From NCBI RefSeq assembly GCF_048771995.1, contig NC_133063.1:11328063-11392062 (forward strand): a DNA stretch of 64,000 nucleotides. The letters are read 5' to 3'. Source of the stretch: Taeniopygia guttata (lineage: Eukaryota; Chordata; Aves; Passeriformes; Estrildidae). Position 1 is the stretch's first letter. Every line of letters starts with the position of its first letter. A program made the position numbers and the translations under genes. The notes under the pieces are model-generated. The model was not told the origin of the DNA. It ran no database searches and saw only the letters and a program-made list of their open reading frames with translations. Of this stretch, positions 1 through 13,800 are shown piece after piece.

Positions 1-2275
<2,275 letters not shown>

Positions 2276-2332
2276 CATCTTCTGCTAAAATGGGCTTAGT
2301 TGAAACAAAGTTGGCGATCATTCCAGGTGCAG
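2276..2332 (+). CDS. AUH: AUH exon: second catalytic Glu
   Basis: This 57-nt exon reads (A)SSAKMGLVETKLAIIPGA(G), continuing the frame of the exon at 1267-1359 through a split Ala codon. The Glu of MGLVE (codon 2302-2304) aligns with the second acid/base glutamate of the crotonase fold (Glu164 in rat enoyl-CoA hydratase), so both catalytic acids are intact. IIPGAGG, completed in the exon at 49938, is the family's turn after the active site; human AUH has IIPGGGG. The acceptor is tttttag and the donor is gtatga. The exon ends in phase 1 before the very long intron. It covers about residues 200-218 of the human protein. Confidence 0.95.
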
Positions 2333-5288
2333 GTATGAATGTTTTACTTTTGCTACCACAGATAACTAAATAACATATGTATTTAGTATTAGGTTTTGAA
2401 TTGTTTATGGATTTTTGCTTATTCTTATATGTCTATTAAGTATTTATAGAATGTGTTACTGCTTACTGCTTATATTATTTGTCAAAATTAATTTAAATAT
2501 GTATTTCTTATCTTCAGGGATGGTCACGTGTATATTATGTTTTTTAGCAAAGGCTTTATTAACTAAGTCAACATGGAGTGATTTTGTAAATGACATTTAA
2601 TGTCTTGATCTGAAGGCTGAATAATTTTGCAAAGGGCCAAGCGAGGAAGAAGGATTAGCAGTCAGTGTACAAAAACAATTATTTGAAGATCCACTTTTAC
2701 ATAACATTTGGTACTTTAGGATTCAAATTTTGTTTTCAAGCTGCTTGTATATTGCTTGTAAAGAGTTTAAGAACTGAAAGTATAGCTCTGAATAAATCTC
2801 TTACCTTGCCAAAATATTTTGAGTCAAAAACTTCTTTTTTATTTGGAAGGCAAATTGACCTGCTTTTCATAGACTCAACATTAATGAAAGTTACATAACA
2901 AATAATTTTCAAGAACTTGTTACGAAACCTTTTAAAAACCTATGCTTTTATTTTATGTATAAACCATTGCTACTTGAATTAAGGTATTTGCTGCTCTGGG
3001 AGAAGGGCAGTAGCTGGGAATAAAGTGTATCCATGTGATTTTTTTGCCTTCATTTGTGGGACTTCTTGGGATCTTTATACTGTTTCTTTGCTCTTGTTTT
3101 CTTTATAATGGATGGAATCTATTTTGAAAACACTATATCCAATTCTAGTAGATACCATTGCAGGTCACATAAAAAAAACAGTAAAATCAACCATAATGGC
3201 AGTAGTGGGATGAACTTTGTGTATTAAACTGCCCCATCCGATGACTAATATGGACAATTATTGTACAATTTCAATTGCTATATTATTTTGGTTATTGTTG
3301 AGATGTGATTTCAATCAACACTTTTCTGTGGTCAGAGCTACATTTTACCTAAGGAAAACAGTTATGACTGATGTCTGGTTTCTTTTTTGTGTAGGATAAA
3401 GATAATAATGTAGATGATTTAAAGATGTATTTAGTGGTAGTGGCGTTGTCATGAAATAATATGCCTTGGCAATAAGTCCCAGTAAAGAAAAAACCAGAAG
3501 TTTATGCTGTTTATCTTTGTTGTCAGGTTTTGCTCTTTGTCCTCCCACTCCCTCCTTGCCTAAGTAATTGGAAACATACTCTCCAGCTCAAGATATTCAG
3601 CTCAAATTCTCCATATAGTCTCTGTATTCAACTTTTTGAGGTTGTCTTATTTCCTGGTCTTCAGTTAATTATAGATGTTTCAAACTTCTGTGCTTTTACC
3701 TTAAAGTGCTAGTTAACTGATTCATTATAAGTTTCATTCAGAATATTTTACTGGTGTTCAAAGACTGAGGTTTGAATTTTTTTCCCCCTCATCCTAAAAT
3801 AATGATTCAGGTATATGTCTTCAGGTGTATGTCCTTGGAAATGTGACAGATTTGATCTTGTTACATTGACTTTTCAACTTAAAACATTTTGGGGTGTGTT
3901 CAGTGATTAATTTTTTTTCCTTATTCCTATCAGCCTTTCTGACAACTATTTTTGTTGAATATATTTGAGGTAATCACAACATTTTCCTGGTCAGCCTGTG
4001 CTTACACCAGTCCTATTGAGCAATGACAGTGTTTCAGTCCTTTTTGCTTCTTGTCATTCCAGGAGTAATTGATTGTGCCTTTCATGAAAGGCACGAGAAA
4101 GAAAGTGAAGGAATTTTGCATATATCATTTAGGTAGAAAAGCCAAATATAACACTTGAACCATAGTCTTCATGTGGTAATGGAATATTTTCTGAGAGTGT
4201 TTATTTTAAGCTGCTCTGAGCCAAAACAGAACTGCAGAGTGGAGCTGAAAAGTGAGCTGCAGCTCTTAAGAGGCCTGCATAGATTTCTGCTGCCATCTAG
4301 TACACCTGAAATCTGCTGGCAAACTGAGCTGCTTCTTTGAACTAGGTCCCTGTACCTTGGCAAACTATTGTTTTTATTCTGCTCTGTCAACTGCCAGGTG
4401 TATGTGATAGATGTAACTTTAAGTCAGGTGATGTGGATGTTTTAGTCTATGTGAAAAACATATTTATACTATGAGGGTTTGCTTTTTTAATACCCCAAAA
4501 ATTTATAATCAAAGAGCTGTGTTAGAAGATTGTTGCTAGAATTCAACAGAACCAAAATATAGATCCTGGGCATGTCAGCTGTTATGTTTTGGACCTTTTT
4601 GTATATTGTGGTTTATTCCATTCTTAATAAAATGTGGTTATCAAAAGACACAATGAGGGGCTGTCTATTGACCAACGAGTTTTAACACAGATTTCCCAGG
4701 TGCAGGATATTTTTCTTTTGAATAAGCACAGATGTACTGCAACTTTCTACAGGCTACGCTTGAGCAGTTACTTGAGTTAACCAAAATTAATTGTTCCTTC
4801 TAAGTCTGCTGAGGGTCTTAACCAAGTAGGCATTTATAGAGTATGCTTTATTGTAGCAGGTTGAATCTCCTCAGAAAATTCATCCATGGCGGACAACATA
4901 GCAAGACCAAGTGGGATGACAGCAGTGTCTTCTTTTATACAATAACTATGTTCACAGACTGTGTTCACATCGTGAGGGAGTAGGATTATCCTTTTGCATT
5001 TGGAAATCTAAACCCAGTTTTCTGCACTATGGGAAAAGCTTCAACTGCCGGGACATTAACCAGAAAAAGTAGAAAAAATGTCTGTTTTTCCTCTTGAATA
5101 CATCCCACTTTCTAGTAAGGAAAGCAAGATTCAAAGAACTAGTTGAAATATGTAACAGAGAGAAAAGATTAGTAACTTGATGATGAGAAAGTTACCTGAG
5201 AATTAATATTGAAGGTTTTTGTTTTCTGAGGAGAATCTGCCAATCGTCATTGTACAAGTGTTCTTATGCCACCACAAAAAAAATGTGT
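2333..5288. other. Intronic sequence without recognisable elements
   Basis: AT-rich intron DNA. The short open frames here (none above about 77 codons) have no family resemblance. No repeat was recognised. Confidence 0.6.
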
Positions 5289-5941
5289 CATAGAATCATT
5301 TAGGTTGGAAAAGATCTTTAATCTCATGAAGTCCAGCTGTCAAATAAGCACTGCCACATTCACCACTACACTGTGTTGCTAAGTGCTACATCTACACCAC
5401 TCAAGTGACTCAACCACTTCCCTGGACAGCCTGTCCAGTGTTTGACAACCCTTCAGTTAAGAAATTTTTCCTGATATCCAGTGTAAACCTCCCTTGGTAC
5501 AACTTGAAGCATTTGTTACTTGGTAAAAGAGATTGACCCTAACCTCCTTTCAGGTTATTGTAGAGAGCGATAAGGTCTCCATTGAGCCTCATTTTCTCCA
5601 GGCTTAACAGTCCTCACCACTTCCTCACAAGGCTCGTGCTCCCTTCACTGGCTCTATTGCCCTTCTCTTGACATGCTCTAGCACCTTAATATTTTTTCTG
5701 TAGGGATCCAGAACTGGACACATGATTCAAGGTCTGGCCTCACCAGTGCCAAGATCAGGGTGACAATCCCTGCCCTGTCCTGCTGGTCACACTGTTGGTG
5801 TCACAGGCCAGGATGCCACTGGCCTTCTTGGCCACCTGGGCACAGCTGGCTCCTGTTCAGCTGCTGTCAACCAGCAGCACAGGCCCTTTTCTGTCAAGCA
5901 GCTTTCCAGCCACTCTGCCTCAAGCCTGAAGCATTGCAAGG
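5289..5941 (-). mobile_element. CR1 LINE, 3' portion, interrupted by LTR
   Basis: The + strand begins with the reverse complement of the CR1 3' tail (tcatagaatcatttaggttgg) and runs through the conserved CR1 3' region. Recognisable blocks are the ccctggacagcctg-like block, a frame of short conserved words such as tctccaggct, and gatccagaactggacac. CR1 is a non-LTR retrotransposon with no poly(A) tail, usually 5'-truncated, as here. The element lies in reverse orientation to AUH. It breaks off at the 6-bp GCAAGG where the LTR inserted and resumes after 6562 with the expected next CR1 bases. It is moderately diverged and encodes no intact protein. Confidence 0.9.
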
Positions 5942-6561
5942 TGTCGGAATCTGTGGGTATTGGTGATTCTGAGATTGTAGAAAGTCTCTGTCTTTCTGCC
6001 CCGTTGCCAAAGAAGAAGCCATAATTCGTCTGTGCTGGTTTCAAGGTTGTTTATTCTGTTTAACTCTAACATGTTCTGCTGCCCTGCCGCAGGTCTGTCC
6101 TGCAGGGCAGCGTGTGGGGCTCTGCCCTCAGTGGGATGTTACAAACATTAAATACCAGAAACTACCTGTGCTGTATTTACAATAACGTGCCAATATCTGT
6201 CACCTACGTTGAACAGTGTGTCCCCAGCCTGAACCAACAGAAAAATGCCAACACTACAGTGAAACATGGAGGGCATGAAGAAGGAGGAAAAGGACAAGAC
6301 ACACCCAATTTGCTCCATCTTGTCCCCTTTGGACCCCTAATCTAGAATCCTAAAATTTTACTTTTGCACCCGTGCCACACTTAATTATTACTTGTATCAA
6401 GCACTCGGAGCTTGTAATTCATCCTGTAAGATTGAAAATTCTTTTCCATGGACAGAGATCACAGACAGTGTCTCTGGGGGCTCTGTACAGGGGGGTTCCT
6501 GACCCCCTGCCAGGGTCCCAGGCCTTCCAGGGCAGCCAGAGGGAAGCCCTGGATTCCCACA
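5942..6561 (-). mobile_element. Solo endogenous retrovirus LTR, ERVK-like target duplication
   Basis: This 620-bp block is flanked by a perfect 6-bp direct repeat GCAAGG (5936-5941 and 6562-6567). Its ends are short inverted repeats in the LTR pattern: TGTCGGAATC at the left and GATTCCCACA at the right, that is TG...CA with 9 of 10 bases complementary. On the minus strand AATAAA occurs (reverse complement at about 6049-6054) roughly 105 bp before the 3' end, as expected for an LTR, so I assign the minus orientation. A 6-bp duplication is typical of beta-like (ERVK) integrations. There is no internal gag/pol, so it is a solo LTR left by recombination. It sits inside a CR1 copy and is therefore younger than it. 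It closely resembles LTR sequence widespread in songbird genomes (from memory, not searched). Confidence 0.85.
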
Positions 6562-7030
6562 GCAAGGGATTGTCTCCCAAGTGTCTTTTCTTTTTTTATG
6601 GAGTTCCAGAAAAACTTTCTGTTCAGTTAGGCTGGTCTTCGTTCTCACTGACTCTGCCACATAGGGATGGTCTGCTCCTCTGCCTTTAGGATTTTCTTAT
6701 TGAAGAATGTCCAGCCTTCCTGAAAGCCATAGCCCTTCTGGACTGCCTCACAAGGGACTCTATCAACTAGTCTCCTAAACAAGCAAAAGTCTGTCTTCTG
6801 TAAATCTGAGGTGGCAGTTCTGCTGACTCTGTTCCTTACTGCTCTAAGAACTGAAAACTATCATTTCATAGTTGCCTGTGCCCTAGATGGCCTCTGAGCA
6901 GCAATCCTTCTCTGTTCATAATTAGCAGTAGGGCACCTGGCCTCTTGGCTCACTCACCAGCTCTGTCAGGAAATTATCTTCCACGTAGTCCAGGAATCTC
7001 TTAGCTGTTTCTTCTGTATTGTATTTCAGA
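6562..7030 (-). mobile_element. CR1 LINE, remainder after the LTR, with internal deletion
   Basis: The first about 30 bases after the LTR continue the CR1 sequence interrupted at 5941. From about 6603 the sequence jumps to a more 5' part of CR1 ORF2: blocks around tccagccttcctgaaagcc, actgcctcacaaggg, ggcagttctgctgac, and atcttccac..agtccaggaa. The reverse-transcriptase core normally between these parts is absent. Either this copy suffered an internal deletion or two CR1 pieces are juxtaposed. It carries no intact reading frame. Confidence 0.75.
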
Positions 7031-10000
7031 GTGTGTATGGGTTTGTTCATCACCACTCTTCTTCAGGTTTCATCACTGTGAACTCAGTGTATAATTTGTG
7101 GTTTACAGGGTAGGGGTTGCAAAAACAAATAGTCTCCAGAATTTTATTAAAAATAGGTGGCCAGATGAAGGGAAAATTGTATTGGCCTCAGATGAAAAGG
7201 TTTCAGCACGGACTAACCTGTTCTTCAGCATGAAAGAAAGGGTACAGAAAGAAGCTGTGTGTGTATCTGAGCTGTAGATAATGTTTCAGTCAGAATACAC
7301 ATCACAGTGAACAGCAAGTAGTTTGTACGAGACAGGATTTCATGAGGAACCAGACTTCATTAGCTTTGCAGTTTAAGGAGATGCTTGTTATCAGTTAGAG
7401 TGACTTTTCTCGGAGCTATTCATTACTAAAAGGAGTTACTATTTTTTGATCTCTTAGTTACAAGCTGTTTAAACAACTTATTTTCTGTGTAATCCTGTGT
7501 CTGTACAGAATTCAAAGCAGTATGAGCAGAGTCTTTTTACACAAGAAAATTGTGTTCATTCTCTTTGTTTTATTTCCCAAACTGATATTAAAAAAAGTGC
7601 AAATATCTTTCATTAATTGAATGTAGTTTTTGATGTTTCTCAACTTGAAAAGGAAGTGTTTTTTCAGTGACAACTTTCTCCTCAGCCAAAAATTGTCTTT
7701 TGGAGCATTTTTTTTGTTGAAGTGTTTTGTTTTTCTGCTTTGTAACTTTTTGAAACTGTCTCAATTAGTGATGTAATTCAGCTGTTTATCTCTAGATTCA
7801 CACAGTGGATGTCATATTAAGCCTGCAATTGATAGATGATGCCTTTCAGACCTTTATTAGTGCTTTGATTTCAGTGCTTGTATTAGTGCTTTTATTTATT
7901 AGTATTGTATTTATATATCACTCAGTATTAGATTTGTTATTGTGAAGATAAAAATACTTGTAAAGAGCATACATGAACTTCCTACTCTGTTAACAGAATG
8001 AGTTACATTAGTTTCACAAGGGGAAGTGTTCTGTAATAGCAAGAAGTAGAAAAGAGAGGCATATATAAAAAATAATTTTCATTTTCTTTATGCAAAACAA
8101 AAGATTTCATAACAGATTTAGGTGTAAGCTCAATTATGTATTGGTATACATCAACAATTATGTTTCCACTAAAAAAAATTCCTCCATTGAAATTAATATG
8201 CTTGTGTAAGCAGGTAATTTGTCATTGCTAGATAAAAACTGGCTATTGGCCTGCAGACTTACAGCTGTCACTCTTTCTTTTGTTTGTTGTGTTTATAAAG
8301 GCATTTTAATTAGCAAGGCTTTGTTCATTTCATCATCATTTTGTATTTTTTCTTCCATGCTCCTCTCAGAAATCCCACTACTTCATTACCAAGCTGTCTT
8401 CCACTGTTTAATATTAAAATAAAAACCAAGCGCATAGCCCTGGGATCAAGCTTTCCTTGAGAGCATTCAGATGAAAAGCATATTTTATGAAGAAGACTTT
8501 TAAAAAAAAAAAAAGGAAGGAAACAAAAAGAAACTCTACTAACTCTCTAAGAAGGTCTTTGTAAATAAGCTATAAATTCTTTCTACATCTAAAAGTTGCT
8601 TTGAACTCTTATGTTCCAAAGGTGAAACTGAAGCTTCAAGCTATAGGAGACTGGACTGGTTTTGTCTTTAAAATATAGAACAAGGGAGAGATTAAATTAC
8701 AGCATTTCCGTGTTCTGCCTTTATTACTTTGGTAACAATATTGTTTTGGCTGTTTTTCTAGACTTCAAATTGTATTTGGAGATTTATAGAGCTTGCAGAT
8801 TAAAAGACTATAAAATGAGATACAGGAACACTGAAATATTAGGGTTTTTTGCATAGGAAGAAAACCAGTGTAAAAATGAAAAGTAAATTTAGTAATCATA
8901 GTATATTTTCCTTAATTTTTTGCTTTTAAAAACATTGTCTCTGTTGCAGTACATACTTAAAAGCTAAAAAAAAAAAAAATCTATTTTGGATGAGAAAGAT
9001 GTCAAGGGAATTTCTGCATGGGAAAAACTCGCACAGAACATGTTCTTGCTAACAGCAGTAGTTGTCCAATTTAGCCAAGTATAAAGGTTAAATTGAATGT
9101 CAATTTCAACTTGAAATCCAATGCACATTACAATGGACTGCTAGGATATTCTTTATATTTCTGTATTTCAGTTTCATCAGTAATAGGAATAGCATTTGAT
9201 AAATGCTGAAAACATAAAGTGTTACTGTTTGTGGTATATCAAGATTGAATTTTGGAGTGCTATTTTTACTAAAATCCGTTGTTACAACCTGAGCAATGTT
9301 ATCAATTACTTTCCTAATTATCATGGGGTATGTAAAAAAGCTTACATGAGTTGGAAAATTGTTTTATGTGATTAATGGATTGCTCATTTTTGAATGACAG
9401 CCAGAAAAATGAAAAAGTGCAACAAGTTATTTGTTTTCTTCTTAAATAATGTAGACTTAGGCCCCATTCAGGTATTCTTTCACTGAGTGTGTGTGGTACT
9501 GTCACATTTCTATTTTTTCCAGACCATCTCTGTACTGCAGGAAACTGTGCAGTGGACCTTTGAAAACAAAGCAAAGCCAAACTTTGCTTTTGCAGCTTGG
9601 TTTTTCTTACCACAATATTAAAATAGTATGACACTGAATAGAAATTATAGTCGAGGCCAACTGTAACAATAAGGATGACATTCACACTAGGTTTCATAAC
9701 ATAGGTGCAAAGTAGGTTATATTCACTTGGGGTGCTCAGCTGAAGAGGACATAGAATGAATAAAGTAAACAGAGAAAAGAATGATCTAAAATGCTGCTAG
9801 GTAAGGAGCTTTATATTTTTTTCACAGCCAGTTAAAATATAAAAATTGCCTGTGTGCAGATTTACACATAATCAGTTAAATGAATTTTCTATTGACTCAT
9901 TCAAATCGATCAGAGTTCATGAATGCCTTTGATGAAATAATTTTCCCCTTGCATTAAATTTGGACTTAATTTTAAAAGTTGTACAAAGCCTTTGTACAAG

Positions 10001-10795
10001 ACCACACTTTTTTATTTTGTAAAAGAACACCATTTTGTTCCCTAAACATGTCCTAAAACCAGAACCTAGTGTCTATCAAAAGCTCTCTTGTCCTCTGAAA
10101 ATCATAATAGGAACTTCCAAAGGCACTGTTTCATCTGAATTTTTTTTTATTATTTTCTTTCAATATCTTATTTCTAAGCTTATGCAAAAACAAAAGGAAG
10201 ACAAAATAATAGTAGCTGGTATTTCTGGGGAAAAATGGGGTGTGAGAGAAATAAAAATTTGCTGGACATGGAAAACAGATTTGCATGAAATTTTCTGTTA
10301 AAGTTGGTGGTTTGGTTATTTTGGTCTCTTTTTATATTAAAAAAACCCCATTACATTCTGGAAGGAAATATTGGACAAATTAAGGACTTGACTCTTTCTG
10401 GTGGCTTAGAGGCTAAACCAAAAATCTTTAGCTTAGATTTCTAGGCCCAGCCTCTCCTATAGTCTGAATATTAAGGTTCTCTACCTTTTCTGACTAACTT
10501 TCCAAGTTCTTCTATAAAGAACCTCATTGCTACTTCAGCTTGTTGTCAGAGATTAAATATTGTCTCAATAGTGTCCTTTCTTCATGCAGCTTCACTTGCT
10601 TTATTTTACAAACTAAAGCAACTTTTTCTCTATTCTTCCTATCTCTATGGTAGCAAAAGTGGTAAGGAGAAAGAACTCCTTAGGAATTTTAAGAGAGGTA
10701 GAAAAATGTGCAGGTGAAGTATAGAAAATTATTGACCTTAAAGAATCAATAAAGAATGAAGATGAAAATGCATAAGCAACTCAGTCTGGGTTTGG

Positions 10796-10841
10796 AATTT
10801 GTTTTGAGGGGAAAATATAATTTGTTTTGAGGGGAAAATAT
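10796..10841. repeat. Perfect 23-bp tandem duplication
   Basis: The unit 10796-10818 (starting aatttgttttgagggg) is repeated identically at 10819-10841. Identity of both copies suggests a recent slippage or end-joining duplication. Confidence 0.95.
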
Positions 10842-13800
10842 CATTTTATCTTTTAGTATAGAATTAGGAAGATATATATTATTACCAAATTACCAGTATA
10901 AATGCCTGAAAAACATACCAGGGTAGTGGAATACAGCAACATAAAAGGAGTAAAGAAGATTATTCACCTAGGTAATTTTGGGAGGCTTAGTGCCTATCCT
11001 GTTTCTCTGCATTGACAGCCCCAGAAACAGACTATTTATTTTAGTTCTTGGTGTATCACTAAGTGAGATGTGTAAAAGCGATGATGAAAATACTCCTTGT
11101 AGTGTTAAGAAGCTTGTTAATCTGCACCATGATAGACACAATTTAGTACAAGCTGCTGAAGATGGGACATTGGATGCAGCCCATATAGTTGACCATATTA
11201 CATATCGCTTGGTCATTTTCTGTGACCAAATTTGCATTTTAGTTGTGAGATAAAAAGTGTGTGTAGAAGACTTGCATGATTTTTATGGCTGAGATAAGCA
11301 AGCTTCATAAATTGGCATCAAATATGTTATAAGCCACTTTTAAGAGGTTTAAAGTGACTCAGCTTCTGTGGTGCATCCCCCTGTCTTCATGTCTGCCCTT
11401 TATTATTTTTAAGTCTACAGCTGGCAGCACCTAGTTATGATTTGGCCACAGCCTGTACACATAGCTGGGATTGCAGTCTACAAATACATTGTTCATAGAC
11501 ATAGAGACTGAAGGTGTAGGAGAGAAAAAGAGTAAAAAAATATGCACACTGATCAGGAGGTTATTGACAGATAAACAAAATGGGTTTGAGATACAAACAT
11601 GGGGATTTTGAAAGTTTTTAGTAACTGAGGAGAAAGAATAAGATGATGAAACTTTCCTATTAATAGACTTACATAAGTGGTTTATTAAGAAGAAATTTAT
11701 TAGTATGGGATTTCATTCTGTTTATTTTCCCCCTAGGTACTCCCACAGCATTTTTGAAATTTAAGTGATGGGTATGTCTTTCCAAAACTCAGTCACCAAT
11801 CTTCATGACATTATTTGCTCAAAATTTCCATTGACGCAGCAAAAGCTGTGATCATCCTTTAGGATTTTTTCAGTAGCCATGAATCCAGAGGGCATCCGGA
11901 GGATAAAAGAAAACCCAACATTTTGAGGAGATTAAATGATCAGGGATTTTTTTCAGCCTTTTAAATTCTAGACCTCTTGTGTAAGTCGTTGTGCAAGTGA
12001 CCCTCACTGCACATGGCATGCAGAGAACAGTTGCGGTTTTGTCGTTGGCATGTGTTAGTAAGAATTTGTAAGCAGGGGTTGCTGGGTGAAATTAATTGCA
12101 TTGCATTACTTATGTCATGTTCAAGTCTGACTTATGAAAGAATGTTCTGGGATTTTTACCAGTGCTGTAATAGTTTTCTTGCAGTATTTCAGTTTATCTT
12201 CAGCACTTGGCTGGATTAGAGAATGGAAAGCAATTTACAGAAAGAACAGGCTTTGGAAAGATGAAAAGAAGATGAAGTATCTTTTTGCTTTGTGTTGTTA
12301 TTAAGATTCCCCTCTTCAAAATGTCTTCATCTCAATATAGATGTTACTGGAGGCGAAGGATTGGGAGTGGGGCTCTGGTGGACCAGCTGGAGTGTATAAA
12401 TGGGGGCTAGTATAGACGCAACAATACTTGGTAAGTTCCTAAAAATTATGTTGACAGCTGTTGAGCTCATCTATACTCAGTGTGTTTTTTGAAGAGAAGC
12501 CAAGGAATTTTTAATCAAGGAAGATTACTGAGCAGATTACTGCGTGCTTAAAAATAGACTTACTTTTATTAGTAAAACTTTTTTGTTTAAGCCTGAAGTG
12601 TTACATTTTTCACTCAAAATGCAAAAGCTGTTTTGATTTAAAACAGTATTAAATTATTATGAATGAGATAGAAAGAGATAATGAGATGGAAAGAAGATAA
12701 TATTTATTCTGTTTAATTGAAATGTTGTATAGGAATGTCAGCATAAGTAATATAAATGCATTTTAACTTTAAAATTTAATGGATCTCAGACTGACATTTC
12801 AAGGGAAACAAGATTTTCAGTGACTTGTTAGATTGGAAAATGTCTGATTTAAAGAAAATTCTTTTTGGAATGTTTTTGTGTGAAGTTATTTTGGTAATCT
12901 GCTCTCTTGGGACCAATTGCTAGTCTTTTCCCACACTAATGAAACTAGGTCACTAGATTTTGGCACTCATCCAAGTTGTGAGATTTATTTGGTGTTTAAG
13001 CACACTGTCTAGAAATAGTGATGCAATGTCAGCAAGGCCACTTTTCATTTCATGAACATCATTTTCAGTGTCCTGGAATTAATTTATTCACTGACCTGTT
13101 AATAACTGCAATCTGTCACTGGCTTAACAGAGGCTGAGGAAGTGTCTGGAAATAGTCATGGTCACCCTACCAGGTGATCAGTTGCAGGACTGCTGTTCAA
13201 TGTAATATTTTTTGGTTTTGATCATGCAGAAGAGTCTGACTGTTAATGAAAACAAACCAGCAACTTAATCAAAAGGAAAATACATGTAATTAGTAAATAT
13301 GGGAGAGAGATTGAAGTAGTGGTTTTACCCTACATTAAACTACAGTGTGTCTGAGAATTGTGCTGGTTATCTTTGAAAAAGTACAGAAATTCAGCATCTG
13401 TAGATGATATACAATTCTTTGTAAAAGCACATTGTAATAGTATTGTCAAATAAAAAGAAACTTAATAATTTCATTTTGTTGGTGTTTCAGGTTTGTTCTC
13501 ATCCCCATCTCTACAATGTTTTTGTTAAAATCAGGTTTGTCTTTTGCCACAGGCATCGCAGACGGTCGCTTGTGGCAGTGGGTTACTCTGCAGAGCAAAA
13601 TAGCTGTTAGCCCTTTTCTACCTCACATCAGCCAGAGCCCTGGAGAGACAAGCTTGATGCTGCCAGCGAGGGAGAAGAGTTCAATGGTCAGAAAACAGTT
13701 CTTACTGTGCAGTCACACAGCTAGATAACAATTCCTAGCAATGCTGCTGGTATCTTCAAATTTTCTGTTTCTGCTGTGGAGAAGCATCAAGCTAGCTCTA

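Noticed and set aside
5760..6689. Several 60-105 codon frames on both strands around the LTR
   Set aside because: They run across CR1/LTR boundaries and cannot be genes; the GC-richer repeat DNA lengthens chance frames.
9314..9697. 127-codon minus-strand frame in the giant intron
   Set aside because: Long for this AT-rich sequence, but no domain, conserved motif, exon structure or promoter is visible, and the residue composition is what AT-rich DNA gives.
10968..11253. Overlapping open frames on both strands (about 90 codons each)
   Set aside because: Simultaneous openness on both strands is usually chance; neither protein is recognisable.
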